A program made the position numbers and the translations under genes. This document shows positions 25,031 to 38,669 of a DNA stretch of 64,000 nt, piece by piece. The notes under the pieces are model-generated. The model did not search any database, was not told where the DNA came from, and was given only the letters and a program-made list of their open reading frames with translations. Positions within the stretch are counted from its first letter, which is position 1, and every line of letters starts with the position of its first letter. Source of the stretch: Seriola aureovittata (Eukaryota; Chordata; Actinopteri; Carangiformes; Carangidae); assembly GCF_021018895.1 (NCBI RefSeq), contig NC_079380.1, positions 4,998,236-5,062,235 on the forward strand, written 5' to 3'.

Positions 25031-28000
25031 ACGTAGACCCTAAACTCACACCTTGTTAAATAAGACTCAAAACATCATTGTAAAAGTGAAGTAAATTAAA
25101 ATCTTACTGTCTCACATTATGTGAACAGCTCAGTGGATAAATGTCAAAAGCTTTGTGAGCTGTTACAGTTGAATGACTGTTTTTCTTCTGATGCTAATAA
25201 ATGTGTTTTACTTAAAGTGACTTTATGAGGGACATGCTGTGTTACTAGATCACACAATGAAGGATAACTGATTAAACAGTTTCCCTTCATTCCTGATTGG
25301 TGAATGGTTTTAGAATCAGACTATTACACTTTTTTATGTTTATTTACCCATTTGTTTTTAGATTTTCCCAAAGAGAAGACTTTTATTTGCTGACATGTTG
25401 TCACATAGAAATTTAACATTTTGTTCATGTAATCTGGCACATGTCCATATAATTAATAGCTATACAACCGCTGAGAGCTGAACGCCCTCCCCTAGCTGCA
25501 GTTCCACCAGCTCTCGACTCCACTCCCTTGTTCTCCTCCTCTCATCCCCTCTTGCTCTGACAGCTCGCCTGATGAAGTTAACCTGAGAATCTGGGTAATA
25601 AATCAAGGCACCTTGGTTGTCCAGTTGATAACAGCTCATACTCAGCAATTATCTGCTGAATCAGATTGGTCACCGCAAGTCTAGGGAGCCATAAATCTGC
25701 TGCACTTTCTGATCCCTCAGATATATTCGAGGGAAACGCGTACGGCCAAGGAAGCTGCTGACTTGTCACTGTTTTTCTTTTTCTTTTTTCCCTTCAGGAG
25801 GGAGCGAGGAGAGGTTAGAGAGAATAGCAAATTCATGCTGATTAAAATTCATGTGAAATGTTGGATTTCAGCGTCTACACAATGTTCTGTTGCTCCTATA
25901 AAATGAACAGATTACAATAGAAGCTCATTGTATGTCATCAGCCACAGAGGAAATTAGTTTCCATATTGATGAGCTCCAAGAAATGACTTTAACACCTTTG
26001 GCAGCCTTAATTGAAACCAATTCCACTGTGTTGCCGCTCACCACAGCAAATTGGTCTAATTTAGGAGCACTAATGGTGCCACTAAGGTGTTAACTTGGAC
26101 TAATGATCATTTTCTTCCACAAGGCAAGAGTACAGAAAGTGTTTTGATTAACTAACAACCAGTTCTTTAAATCACAGTGACAGCTGTGGCAACGTACCGT
26201 CAGCTCCTCCATCACCCGCACACCTTCATCCCCCTGACTCATAATCTTCATTTGAATTGCAGCTCACGGTTCGTAAGTATCAGTCCAGCGCCGATAGACT
26301 GGAGTTGTTTTTGTGACTCGGTGACAAAGCGCTCTCGGGCCCACCTCCTCTATTTCACCGCTGCACGGTTCAGTGGTGCAGTTAGGTGATAAATGATTTA
26401 TTTTCCTCAGTGTTCACCACAGTTGCTCAACTTTGCCCGAGCTGTTTCCACTCATAACACACTATGATTTATGTGGGAACAGTCGATTCTCTAACTTTTG
26501 GGTTTTCTTTAATGTTCTGCTGCTTGGACAAGACCAGATGATACTGTACGAACCCACGACTTTGGCTGCACACAAACAAGGAAACAGCCAACATGTTGTT
26601 TTTGAAGAATAATGCAGCTCTTCTCTGGGTCAATCGAACGGGAGCCTCACCTTGACCGCCAATGAATTTGCTCTGCATTCCTCAGGGGCAGTCAGTGGGA
26701 TTATTACAGTATTGGGTTGCCATGGAGAGATGCATCATTTGACCATGTTTCGTAAGCGCTGGATCAGGGTGTGGGCTGCCTGCGTCAGTGTGACAAATAG
26801 ACACGCAAGCAAGCAAGAAGTGGGTGCATCACTTGGGATGTGAAGCAGCTGTAGGAAAATTGTAACACACCGATGCAAACGCACAGTAAAAAACCAACAA
26901 AGCCTCCAAAATAAAAAACTAAACTGACAATACACAGTAGGTCATTTGTACTTGTAATAGGAGATGAATAAAAATAAAAATTTCTGCTAAACATGAGGTT
27001 AAGGTTGTGGAGCTGTTACAGTGTGGTGTGTAGGCACAATACTAAGGTCAGAGTGTTGTGATGGTCTCCTGGGAGAAACTCCCGTGTTTTGTTGACCCAT
27101 GCATCCACTGGACGACCTGTTTAACATCACACACACGGGCTCTTTTTTTTTTCTTTTTTTTTTTTAACAGGCGGACTTGTAGAATAAGCAAACAAACCCA
27201 GCATTTAATCAAAGACATTTACGTCAAGGAACTGAGCATTTTTAGCAAACGATTACAGAATTGAACATTGGAGGAAAAAGCAACAGCAAGGAATGAATTA
27301 ATTCTCGAAAAACACGGAGTGAATGTTTGACGTGATAGCAAACGCAGTTACTGTAAGAGACACAACTGAGGGAAATGAGGGAAATATGTGTCTGCATGGG
27401 TTAAAACAATTTCAACCTGTTGTGAGGATTTATTTATTTTCTTCACTTTAATATAAAACTGAATAAAAAGAGAAGAACATCAACAATAAGTTACAGCTTA
27501 TATTCAGTTAATTTAGGGCTGATTAACTGGCTTCCTTTCTCAAAACAATTACATCCAATGTGCTAAAGCAAAACAGATTATGCATCATTCAGCCACTGAT
27601 ACTGAGCACGGATACAAACGGCTTGCTGCACATCGATTAACGGGACTTCAGGGCTCTGCCTGCTGAACTGACAGCAAGCTTTGTTACTGTTATTAAGTTT
27701 ACTTTAAAAGGGAAATAGCACCTTTGCAATGGCGAATTCGTTGATGTTTTCTAAAACTGGAGAAAAGCTTGCAAATGTAGTGGGAATTAAACTCTGGATT
27801 CCAGGTAGAATATCTCGACACATGTATTTGATGCTGAAATAATCGTGTTAAAAACTAACTTCAGGGCTGTTGTTTTTTTTTTATGCCGTGCTGTGTTACA
27901 TTCTCTGGAGTTTGCTCACATTTGCAGCTGGACATATTTCTCTTGCATTTTTGTTTATAATGACCCTGATGTACAATCAGGCAAAACTGTGAAATATATA

Positions 28001-28109
28001 TGATGAATGAATAATCAAACATGTTCAGTTGGTCCAATTTGTACTAACGAGTTGATCAATTGTGCAGGAGAAACTTTTCATGCTGCAGTGAGATGCATAT
28101 TTCAACCTC

Positions 28110-28111
<2 letters not shown>
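25031..28111. other. no gene recognised; possible conserved non-coding stretch at 25820-26110
   Basis: 25820-26110 is repeat-free, with motifs such as CCTTAATTGAAACCAATT and GGTCTAATTTAGGAGCAC, which look like paired homeodomain or CCAAT sites. A polypyrimidine tract plus CAG and a GTAAGT only 10 nt later (around 26260-26276) does not make a credible exon. Confidence 0.35.
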
Positions 28112-28154
<43 letters not shown>

Positions 28155-28166
28155 TGTGTGTGTGTG
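28112..28166. repeat. (GT)n microsatellite
   Basis: A GT run of 55 bp with one A interruption near 28148. Confidence 0.96.
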
Positions 28167-28726
28167 CAGTCCTCCGTTCTGGAGTCTGTTAAACTGAGGT
28201 GCAGTTATCTCACTGAGCCTCTGCTACACGTCAGCAGCACTCAAAACCAGACCCGACATCCAGCTGTAAGCTTCATTTTCCTCTGCGATACCAGTTGACA
28301 CACACAGCTTTTCTCTGATGCAGTCGCCGGCTCGTCTGGAACATTTTTGTTTTGTAGTTTTTTTGGGGTTTTTTTTGTTTTTTGCCTGAACTGCTCAGAT
28401 CTTGTTGCTGTCAGTGTGGATGTTCTCTTTGGCGGGCAGAGAGACCACTCCTCATTATGCATGACCTCCTTCCTGTTTGTCTGCACCTGCCCTTGCATCC
28501 TGCCCTCCACTGTCTGTCACAGCATAATCATATTCACACAGTGGAAATCACATTACATATTAACTGGCACTGTGGAAGGGTTCAGGGCAGCGCCAGGACA
28601 AGCCTAATGAATGCCTAACCATCAAAATGACAGTGATAATGGCATGAAAGGAGTGTCTCAAAAATATCCCCAACTCTCCTCCACCTGTCCTCCGTCTCCT
28701 CCTGCTACTCTGGGCTCGCAGGTAAT

Positions 28727-28753
28727 ACACACACACACACACACACACACACA
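28727..28753. repeat. (AC)n microsatellite
   Basis: A 27-bp AC run, 560 bp from the GT run at 28112-28166 and of opposite polarity on this strand. Confidence 0.95.
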
Positions 28754-29209
28754 TGCACACATGCTCCTGCCTGTCACACTTTTACCTCTGTCCAACATCC
28801 ATAGTCAACAGAGCTGTTGTAAAGGCCCCTGTACTGTATCAGTCCACCACTGCTGTCCACCTCTGAGAGGATGCTTATAACACAGGCTGTTTGAATGTGT
28901 ATTTACCATGAAAAGTGCTTCACCTGCCCTGCATTGACTCTAATGGATCATTAACAGAGTGCATAACTTTTTGGGCCATTTTCACTGCAGGACTGTTTCC
29001 CAGGTCCAGACTAAATACTGATTCTGAGCAGGTTTTCAGTCCGTGTTCACACTGGAAAAATAAAAATTCATGCTTTTTTTCCCTCTGGTGAAAAAGTTTG
29101 TTTGATCACTTGTTCAACACGACAAAGCTCATCTGGGTGGTTGTTCACAGGTGGTGGTTATTGTGACCTCAGATTGTGCAGCAGAACTCTTTTGACAGTG
29201 AGACCGTGT

Positions 29210-29300
29210 GTCTGTTGTCAGGGACCGAGCAGCGTTCATTTCCTCAGTGACTCGCTTTAAAACTCATTTTTATCAATTTTGCTTTTCTGCATGAATTGGT
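29210..29300 (+). repeat. possible LINE ORF2 C-terminal scrap
   Basis: One frame reads RFKTHFYQFCFS (about 29248-29285), resembling the FKT.L..H.F end of L2-type ORF2 proteins. The match is short and the flanks give no support. Confidence 0.3.
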
Positions 29301-29692
29301 CTGCATGTGCTATGTCACCTCTTACTTCTACTTTGTATTATCCTGATCATTTTTGCCCTGTTAATTTTTATGAATATCATCATCATTATCTCATCATTTA
29401 CGCAGAGATGGTTTTAAAGGAGTCGATTTAATTGGAAGTAAGGCCTGGGGATACTCTGGAGGAACTGATGGGTAAATGCAAAGACAGGTGGCACCATCAC
29501 GGAACCAAAAACATATAAAAGTATTAAATTTCTTCTTTTTGTTTTGGTTTCTGAGTTCTTTTTCTCAAAGGAGAACACAGGTCAAGGAGCAGATGTGAAT
29601 GCTGTACCAGGAAGAAAAAAGCGATTTAATTTGAAGCAGTTTGATATGCTCTGTGTAGTACTGTGTAACAAAGTTGTGCTCTATACAGTGGC

Positions 29693-29705
29693 GGGGGGGG
29701 GGGGG
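29693..29705. repeat. G13 homopolymer
   Basis: Thirteen G in a row. Other G/C runs are at 45230-45272 (C-rich), 47625-47633 and 50898-50910. Confidence 0.93.
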
Positions 29706-31404
29706 TGTCATGTTGACATCATACCAGCAACATCACATCTCACTATAGCTTCAATGTCTATAGGCTGAATATGACGCAGACATAAAAAAATATCAGTATA
29801 TTTTTTAACTATTTTAGCAGCTGCATGTGGAGACAAATTAATTTATAATACGAGAAATCCAACATACAAGTAGCCTGCAAAACTCTATGTAGACAGAAAG
29901 AGCTGACATGAGCGATGGCAGCCACTATGCACGCGCAGGGCAGGTGTGTTCACAGCGAAAGACCCAATCAGATAGTGAATGTGGGTGACTATGACAGTTT
30001 CCAAAGGCCTCTGTTTCTGTCTCTGTTTTCAAACTTAAACGTATGAGTGTGGATGTAGCCTCATATGAGCGTCACCTGATGCCACTTCTATGGTTACATT
30101 TGCTTCCCTTTTAGGCAACTAAACCTGCTTGGTAAAGACGAGGGAAATGTTGCTGTCATGGTTGAAAGAGACCAGCGCTGGTGCAAGACAGGATGGTGAG
30201 CCGTGGTCACGCTTTGTTGACCCAACCCAACTTCCTGCAATGATATGATGGGACTGGCCCGGGGTAAACAGTATTGTCTTTATCAAGTTTAGTCAAGTAT
30301 TTTGTCACTTTTCCAACCTGGTGTCACTAGAAAATAAATTGATGAGTTCAATCGCAATTACTATTTAATACTCATTATCAATCACGGACGCCTTTGAGTA
30401 AAAGTTACTGGATATTGGTCTTCAAAAAGCCATCCATTAGTGAAAACCAAAGTGTTACTACAGTGCAGATCAATTAAGTCAAAAGGTCTTCAGAGTGTGC
30501 CGAGCTGATGAGCACAGGGAGGGCTGAAGTCTGATGGGGTCAGTGTGATAACTAAAGCAAAGCTCACATCACCCAGACGATCCAAAGCCTGGTGAATATT
30601 CATTAAATCCTCCACAATAAGAGCGAGTTTAATCTGCCAATTTAATTATGAGGCCGGCACACAGGAAGGCTTTGGTCTAGATTCTGTTTCCCCAGGAGAT
30701 TCGCCCTCTATCCCCGACTCCCACGATGAGAAAGAGACAGAGAGGGAGAGAGAGAGACGAGCAGCCATTTGACCTGCAATGAAGTGAGACCTGGCCTCGC
30801 TGCTGCTGCACATACCAGAGCAGGAGTAATGAGTGAAGGATGAGAAGAGAAAGAGTGCAACCATACAGCAGTCTGGCCATTACTCCTCTGCGTGGCCTAT
30901 TATACTGAGAAAACAAGCAATATCCCCACACCACAAATTAGGACACCAGAGAAACAGGGACTTATTGAGGATGGGAAATGATATTCCTGAGCGGGATGCA
31001 GTGTCAGTAATAGCTTTCAAATAGACTTTACTGCACAGTTTCCCGGCTCTTTCTGGCCTCTCGCTGTATAATGTGGAGTGAGTCATACTACAATAAGAGG
31101 TCTGGCTGGCTCTGCCCAGGGGGACTGAAACACAAAGTTGTCTCTGATTTGAGAGTATACACACATATGTGGCAAACAAATAAGACCACAGCAGGCTGGC
31201 TTTAGTGTGCAGCAAATAAAGGCAACGCAAACAAGAAGAAGAAGAAGAAGCATTTTGGAAAATATGCTTATTTGCTGTTTTGAGAGTAGAAGATTGATAG
31301 CAGTCTGAATCTACAGCCAGCAGCTGGTTGGATGGAAACAGAGGGAAATGCTTGGATCAGTATGAAACTCACCTGGTTGAATCATCAGTACAAAGAACAG
31401 CTGC

Positions 31405-31407
31405 ATC

Positions 31408-31439
<32 letters not shown>

Positions 31440-31620
31440 TGATAATAATAGGCTTTTTTATGTATATAGTACCTTTCAAAATATAAAGTTTTACAATACA
31501 AGATCAAATTGAGACAAACAATATAAAACAAATTAAAGTTTCTTCAGCATTGGGGCAGAAATAAGAGAGAAAAAGTGGAATGAAGTAGAGCATTCTAAAG
31601 TGATTAAAATGGTCAATAAA
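31405..31620 (+). repeat. AAT microsatellite plus a repeat tail remnant
   Basis: An (AAT)n tract at 31407-31450 is followed by TATGTATATAGTACCTTTCA, AAAGTTTTACAATACAAG and ACAATATAAAACAAATTAAA. This resembles the tail ...TATATAGCACTTTTCA...CAAAGTGCTTTACA common in fish LINE/SINE 3' ends. Confidence 0.4.
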
Positions 31621-32498
31621 ATTAAGAATCAGGAGAATGACTTATCTGGCTCTTTGATGAAAAGTCGAAGGTACAAGCCAAAAACCTTGGGGGAGAAATG
31701 AGCTGATTTTAACAATCTGCAGCTTGAAATTCAGCAGTGATTCAGCAACTGTGGCGTCGCATTCTGTTCAACTGCGACGAAGCGGTGCTTTAAAGCAGCT
31801 GCCGCTCTGATCTGCACCTCTGCACTGGTTTCCTGTCCAGAGCTTGAGGCTCATGGGTACTGTAGTATCTAAGGCCGTCCACCATGCCATAACGACGGAT
31901 AACACATGACCAAATAAAGTCGGTGGTCTTATTGTAAACTTATGACCTTTATATCATCCAGGAGAACAGGAGAGTAACGGTGAAGACATCATTTAGAGAA
32001 AAAATTTAAATGGGAAAAAACACAGAACCTGCGTCACCTCCCACTTTACAACTCTATTAGACTGTTTCCTGCCCCGTACCAGTGTGTGTGATCACTGCAC
32101 CCAGCCAAGAAATACTCTCCCAGTAAAACCACAAGTGTGTCAATTTGTATGTATGGAATAAAAATGAGAGTGGTATTGATCATCTCATCTAAATTTCAGC
32201 AAGGCAAATAAATGTTGAATTATTCCTTTAAATGAATCTAGCACAGTCATGTGGTAAACTAAAACGCTTATTGCTGATTGGTTGTCAGGTGTATTTAAAA
32301 ACTGTACACAAACACCTTAAACAGTGAAAGCATTGCATTCATCTTATTAGACTAAAAGTAACCTTGGAAACAGCAGCAACATTGATTCATTTTTCTGCTT
32401 TCTTCCCTTTGATAAGTCGCTGTATACATAGAGTAGGTCACTATAATGTTCTGCACACCTGGTAAGAAAAGTATGCAGAACTGTAAGTTATTCGTCTT

Positions 32499-32545
32499 TT
32501 TATATATATATAAAATATTTTTATATATATATATATATATATATA
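32499..32545. repeat. (AT)n repeat
   Basis: AT dinucleotides interrupted by AAAATATTTT; partly self-complementary. Confidence 0.93.
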
Positions 32546-33511
32546 GTCATTTTAGTGGGTATTTTACACCTCTATTAGACAGCTACAGAAGAGAGAGGAA
32601 AGGAAATGAGGAGAGAGATGACTCAAAGGTCCCCAACCAAACTGAAGGTCAGCATCTTAACCTCTCAGCCACAGGGGCCATTGAAACCCTTTGAGTTTGA
32701 ATTCACAACTTATGAATAAAAAAAACTGGAAAGAAATGACTAGCACTAGGATTTTTGGAGGGCTGGATGCAGCAAGAGTTCCCCAGACTGAATGTTTTCT
32801 GCTCAGACCTAGACCTACAGTTCAAACCCCTTTAACATCTCCACCCGCCAGAAGGCCAGTCAGTACAGACTCATGCTGTGCAGCTAAACTTTGTTGAAAC
32901 CCACAGAACTTTACTTGATATTCTAGTGGAGATCCCAAAGTTTCTAAAGATATCAAATATGTCGGGCTGAATTCTGGAGACAGCGTAAAAGGATGTGCAT
33001 CTAGAATAATTGATGGAAGGGTGCAGCCATACAAAACAGTCAGTCTAGAGTATTGGGTTTAAATATTTGATTTGATTGAACATGACTCATTACCTCAGGA
33101 CCAAACAGATCTCTCGGTGCCACACAACTAACTGCACAGGGATGCTCAATGCTAAAATTCTTTTTTCTTTTTTTTTTTGTGGCCCCACTCCCTTCTGTTT
33201 GAACTCAGTTGCAATTTATCTGGAATGTGTCTGTCTGTCATATTCAGCCTCCAGTGCACATCCAGGCTTCCTGTGCTTTGAGACAGCTCTGTGATTACAC
33301 TGGACAGGCAATACTCGGCGTGTGCCGAGCTGTTGATTGTGAGAGGCGAGGAGAAAAGATTTGTAGCAGGGGTGATTTACTTCAGTTGTCTGTCTCTGTG
33401 GATTTCTGTGTAAGTTGTTCTTTCGCCCGCTCGTTCTGATCTGTGTGCTCTCTGCAGCAGCCAAATCAGTGATTTTAATCAAGGGCCCTGTGCAGCAGAA
33501 CACATGGCATT

Positions 33512-33543
33512 ATGCTGTATGTATATAATCATACATACAGCAT
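33512..33543. repeat. perfect 13-bp inverted repeat
   Basis: ATGCTGTATGTAT (33512-33524) and ATACATACAGCAT (33531-33543) are exact reverse complements around a 6-nt spacer. It borders the MITE-like stretch that starts near 33550. Confidence 0.85.
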
Positions 33544-33549
33544 CACCTG

Positions 33550-33970
33550 GGGAACTAAAGGCTGCACCCACACTAATACATTTTACTTTTTTTTCTACGT
33601 TTAAGCCTGACGTCCACACTACTCCGGAGTTTTTGAGCACCTTAAACAGAGACTTTTGGAAACGCCGCTTGTTTGAAAACTTCGTGGGTTGCATTTTAGT
33701 CTGGACAGGCAAAAACAGAGACTTTCAGAATCGATGATGCTCCATGATTTGGTCTCATCAGTCACGACTACCAGTGGTGAATGCAACATAGATAACGAAT
33801 TGCAAGCCTTGCAGGCCTTGTTCTCATTGCCAGCAGCTGTTGTGCAGTTAAATTCTGCATTTTATTTTATTTTCTGCTGTCTTTCTGCCTTCTGCTATGT
33901 TTTCAGGCGTGTTAGTATGGACTGAGATTATTTCTGATAAGGAGCTAAAACGCTCGTCTGGATGGAGATT
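33550..33970 (+). repeat. probable MITE remnant
   Basis: Blocks GCACCCACACTAATACATTT, ACGTCCACACTACTCCGGAG, GGAAACGCCGCTTGTTTGAA and AACGCTCGTCTGGATGGAGA resemble a teleost element whose ends describe CACACTAATACG and CGTCTGGATG. A weaker related piece (AAACTTAAACGTATGAGTGT) is at 30032-30051. Inverted ends are not clear by eye. Confidence 0.45.
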
Positions 33971-34639
33971 GTATTTGTTTTAAAATGAAAACATATTAGC
34001 AGGTGTAATGTTCATGTTAACATACCAGAACTAAACACAAAATACAGCTGAGGCTGATGGGAATGCCATTAATTGTGTAGGTATCTGGTCAAAAACCAAA
34101 GTATTGGACAAACTGAAATGCTCATCATTGATAGGATTCATCATCTGAGAGCCATGAATGTCTGTACAAAATCTCATAGCAGTCCACAACACTTCATGTT
34201 AAGATATTAATTTGAGCTTGTCAGTTCATTTAACCAACGTAGTTTGAAAAAACTTTTTATCCCAGAGCATCACTTGACCTGTCAATTCAGTCACATGACA
34301 AAATTCCACATTTGTTATATTAAAAGCAGTTTAAGTCAAAACATCTTTTAGTTTTGGAGCATTGGTCGGAAAAAAAAACCTTTTTGAAGACATGACATTA
34401 GGCATTTTTAAAAATGATTTTATGAATGTTTATTTGTCCAATCAAAAAAAAACTACAGAGACATTTAAAAAAAAAACTACAGACATTAAATAAAGATTAA
34501 ACTTATTAATATGATCACCTCAAAAGCAGCCCGGCCAGTCGAGCAAAAGCAGTGCCAAGATTTGTTGTAATTTTCAATCAATAATCAATGATTTGTGTTT
34601 TGGGGATGAGGCCTGTCAAAATGAATCATTTCATGTGTC

Positions 34640-34643
<4 letters not shown>

Positions 34644-34728
<85 letters not shown>
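34644..34728. repeat. (TG)42 microsatellite
   Basis: An 85-bp perfect TG run, the longest simple repeat in the window. Purine-pyrimidine alternation could favour Z-DNA. Confidence 0.97.
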
Positions 34729-34734
<6 letters not shown>

Positions 34735-35258
34735 GCTCGAGTGTTGAGACGTGCAGAACGTGTCTATTTCAGCTCATTATAAGTCTTTACCAAACCTAAG
34801 CAGAGCAACAGAGGAGCTAACGAGAAAAAAGGAGTTCAGATCCCAGGATACAAATGTTTCAAACTCTGAGCAAATTAGCATCAATCTGCAACACTAGCAC
34901 TGAAGTCACCTGTTTGTGAAGTGAAGGCAGTGTGGTGGAGGATCTGGACAACCGTCAGTCCAGTTTACTGCTGTGACATCAAATTTAAAGATCTTATCCA
35001 GGGTTCCTCACGCAGAAGTATAAATAGAACGACTGCAGGCTATGTAGGCCTACTGGAGGGAGGTGAATGTCTCTGCTCGGACAAGCTCGGGTCCCCCAGG
35101 TCTCCCTCCACAGAGGGAAAGACTGGAAATAATTCATAATAAAAAAGAAAGTGTATCAGATCTACAGTTGTTAGGATTTCATGCAGATAAAGTCCAGATT
35201 AGAGAAGGTGTCGGGATGACCTACTGCGTCTGCAGGTGAATCTCTCCCTACTGTTGAA

Positions 35259-35281
35259 CCCCCCCCCCCCCCCCCCCCCCC
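35259..35281. repeat. C23 homopolymer
   Basis: Twenty-three consecutive C. Such runs are prone to length error in assembly. Confidence 0.95.
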
Positions 35282-36884
35282 GTTTTAACAGCAGGAGTCA
35301 GATTTTGTTGCCAGCAGCTGCAAACAACATACTTAAAGAAGATCATGTCACGTAGCAGAGAGGAGGAAGAGCCAGTCAGTCAGACAGTCCATCCATCTTG
35401 TCTCCCTTTTCTGGTTTTTATTCTGCTTCTGCTGTGTTGTGAAATTATGTGCAATATATCGCTTCAGGGCCATTGCCGCACCAACAACAACATCAACAAG
35501 AGGGAGTGCAGCAAGATTAAGGGTGTACGATTCGATTTGGATTGTAAGGCAGATGAAGCAGAATGATCATATTTACTCTGTGGGCTGTGCAGAGAGGAAA
35601 TGGAGGATTTTAATCAAATGCAATGAAACTGTTTTTATAGCCTGTGGTGAGGAAAGAACAAACCGACCAACCTGTGGAATGTCAATACTCTGATGTACTC
35701 TGCTCCAGACTGCTCCTTCCATCCACAAGGTTAGAGAGTTTTTTTTTATTATACTGTGGCCCTGAGAGCTCAACACACTGCAACTTAAGAAAGCACATGC
35801 AAGCAGACAAAACACAAACAAATTCAGAAAACATCATCAATTTGACAACACATGTGCTGCAAATACTAAATACAGAAGCGTGCTGCAAGTAGCACAGATG
35901 AAAACAGGGCCCAGACTAGTCTGTAGTGTTGGTCCAGTCTTCATTTTTTGCTCATAGAGTAATTTAATGTGAGTTAGACTGTTTCACAAAAATAAAGACT
36001 GACTCGTTTTAAACCAGAAACATTAGACACCTTATAAGTACCCAGGCTAACTCAGGCATAAGGCCAGTGTTACCCTGGTAACAATCAAAGACACCTGCAC
36101 TGACCAGACAAACATGGCTCATAATTTGTGGTGTAACACTGTTACGGAGAGAGCAACAAGAGCGTTGAATTCTTCCAAAAGACAAACATTTTCTGTTGGG
36201 CAGATGGAGTGGTTGGATGCAGTTCCTCGGTCAGCCATTTTTTTAATATTGAAAAAAATCTTAATTTTCACGGAATTCACTGTACCACAGTCCGGCTTAA
36301 GATAAAACTAAACTGCTCTGTGCAGCAGATGAATTTAGACATCTATGTGAAGTCTGACTGTTTGTTATATCTAAACCATAGTCAAAGTCTGTCTTTGTGA
36401 AACCAGCCCTGGAAGTGTAGGGACAAACAAGTGATGAAACCGGCTGGGTTGATGGGTCAATGCTTTGTGACTTTCATATGCACTTCCATATAGTCAGTGT
36501 GCAAGCAGGAAGGTGACAGACCCATGCCATGAAAATATTCATTTAAAAAGTCAGCATTATATTTTTAACAGACTGAAAGATGATGACTGTAGCCTGCTAA
36601 TGTTATGAGCTGTCACTACATTAGCCTGAACAAGCTAACATTGGCCTTGGTGAGCGTTGTGAGTGTTGCTACAACAGATGGCAAATGTCATGAGTCACAA
36701 ACAGTAACATTTCAGGACGTGAACATGTTGACGACATGTTGTTAATGTAAAATGAACAACTGAAACTCACTCAGCCTGAACTCTGCGTACAGATCTGGAT
36801 GTCTTTGAGCTGCGTTTGCATTATGGCTTCTGGTCGTCTATAACTTGTCCCTGGTGATCCACATCAAGTAGAAAATATCTTTGT

Positions 36885-36888
<4 letters not shown>

Positions 36889-36925
<37 letters not shown>
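36889..36925. repeat. (TG)n microsatellite
   Basis: A TG run of about 37 bp, followed by CGGGGGG and a T run. Confidence 0.95.
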
Positions 36926-36927
<2 letters not shown>

Positions 36928-37999
36928 GGGGGTTTTTTTCTACAAGTTGCCGCGGACCCGCTGCTTCACCTGCACTTGCTGCTGTCATTCCATGTGTTGT
37001 TATTTACTTTGCCTGCCTTCTTCTTCTTCTCATCAAGTTTGATGTCAGACTAGAACACTTGTAGTGTATTGTGCTGCTCTCCGTCTCTCTCAGTCCTGGA
37101 AGAATCACATCTCTAGTACCTACAACATCTAAGATACCTTAACTAGTGTAGAAAAACAAGTACCATCACATTTTCAGAATTTTGGCATCAACTTGGTACC
37201 AAAGTATGGGCTCTCGTGTTGTCCCTAATAGCAGGAGATTGACATGTTTTATTTAATGAAACTGTTGCAAAGCAGAGAGGTTTATTGTTAATAAAATGAG
37301 CCCTACGTTTTTTTTTGACTTGATGAATGTTTCTACAAATGTGTCAAACACACTGAGAAACTTGTTAACCCAACTGCACTGGGCAGTAAAGTGGTTTTTC
37401 CCTTTTCCCTGGTTATCTATTTCATACATATGGATTTCTTCAAGGGGGTCAAGACAGAGCACAGAGCGCTTTTTGGAGTTCGTCATTTTGCTCCAGGGCA
37501 CTTAGAGATACTGCAGGCAGGTGTAATAAGCAGCCACCCTGCAGCTATGTGCCCACAGCTGAAATACAGCTGCCAGTCAGTGCTGAGGACCAAAGATTTC
37601 TTCACTCTTTCTATCGACTGGAGCTGGAGGTGGCCCTGAAGCACCTGGCAGATTAGAGCCAAATCAACCAATTTATGGAATCGAGCACCTCTAAAGGTTG
37701 TATCAATGTGTACACCTGGTGTAAAACCGGCACACTTGTTGGCTATGTGTTGATGCATTTCTCTTATACACGCAGAAACCCCTGAAAATAAGTAAATATA
37801 ACCCAAAACACATCCACAAACACACTGATCTCGCTATAGATCCTATAAACCGTCACCTCCTTGCTCAGGATTTCAGATACCAATTGCATAATTTAAAGAC
37901 CATTTCTTTGGTCTGTGGATCAGCCGGCACAACGGGGACCTTTTCTATTATTAAACAGACTGCACACTTTTTAGATGCTGTGAGCACCATACCACATTC

Positions 38000-38400
38000 A
38001 CTTTCAATGTAGTCATAGTTCCCTTTCATCACCATCTCATTCATTCCTGCCTTTCGTTTTCCCTTTCATGTTATTTCACACCCTGCCACGCCTACCAGCC
38101 CACACTCACCTGCCCGCCTGTTTCCCATTCCCTAATCAGCCCCATAGCACTTAAATCGACCCAGCTCCCCTCAGTCTTTGCCAGATTGTCTATCATGCTG
38201 CACCTTCCTGACATTTCATGTCAAATTACCTCCCCATGCTTGTGTGCCTTTTTAGATTTTTGCCTTTTGTACCTGCTGCCAACAGCAGCAGGTAGCAGAC
38301 TTTACCCCTCGACCTTCTGCTTGTTTCTTTGAATTGAACCAAGTAAAGCTGAGCTGTCTAAGTGTATCATCTGATTTGTGCCTGTGAGCTGTGACAAGAG
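38000..38400 (+). repeat. TGTCA...TGACA-type interspersed repeat, copy 3
   Basis: The C-rich module CCTGCCACGCCTACCAGCCC, then TTTCCCATTCCCTAATCAGC, TTGCCAGATTGTCTATC, TTTTGTACCTGCTGCC and the end GTGCCTGTGAGCTGTGACA has the layout of copies 1, 2 and 4. Confidence 0.55.
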
Positions 38401-38669
38401 GCAGAAATCTTACACACTCTAATCTCAAATTCAAAATGATCTGCATGTCAAAATACAACAAAAAAAACTTGGCAATTTCATTTTGCCACTTTTTCCGATG
38501 TGGAAGCACGACGTACCTAAAGACCTGATGCCATTAATATTGCATTTGGGACACAGTTCTGGTCCTGTCTGTGCTCATTCTCCTTAAGAGGCAAGAAGAC
38601 CATCAGTGGAATAGTTGACACCTGTGCTGGCTGATCCTCAGCTTGATAAGGTAGTCAGTGTCTCACCTG

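Larger units (their letters stand above)
29301..33511. other. no gene recognised apart from repeats listed
   Basis: No exon candidate on either strand. 30580-31020 is comparatively GC-rich and repeat-free but has stops in all frames at short intervals. Confidence 0.5.
34729..37999. other. no gene recognised
   Basis: Holds C23 and a TG microsatellite. Frames up to 107 codons (37483-37806, minus) show no domain. A fragment near 37120-37220 with CTTGGTACCAAAGTATGGG looks repeat-derived. Confidence 0.55.

Noticed and set aside
26262..26277. Possible 10-nt microexon between a CAG and a GTAAGT
   Set aside because: No neighbouring exon to join and no conserved peptide; chance occurrence is likely.
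28112..28753. Tandem-repeat array resembling CRISPR or satellite DNA
   Set aside because: Only separate microsatellites; no spaced identical repeats of 25-40 bp were seen anywhere in the window.
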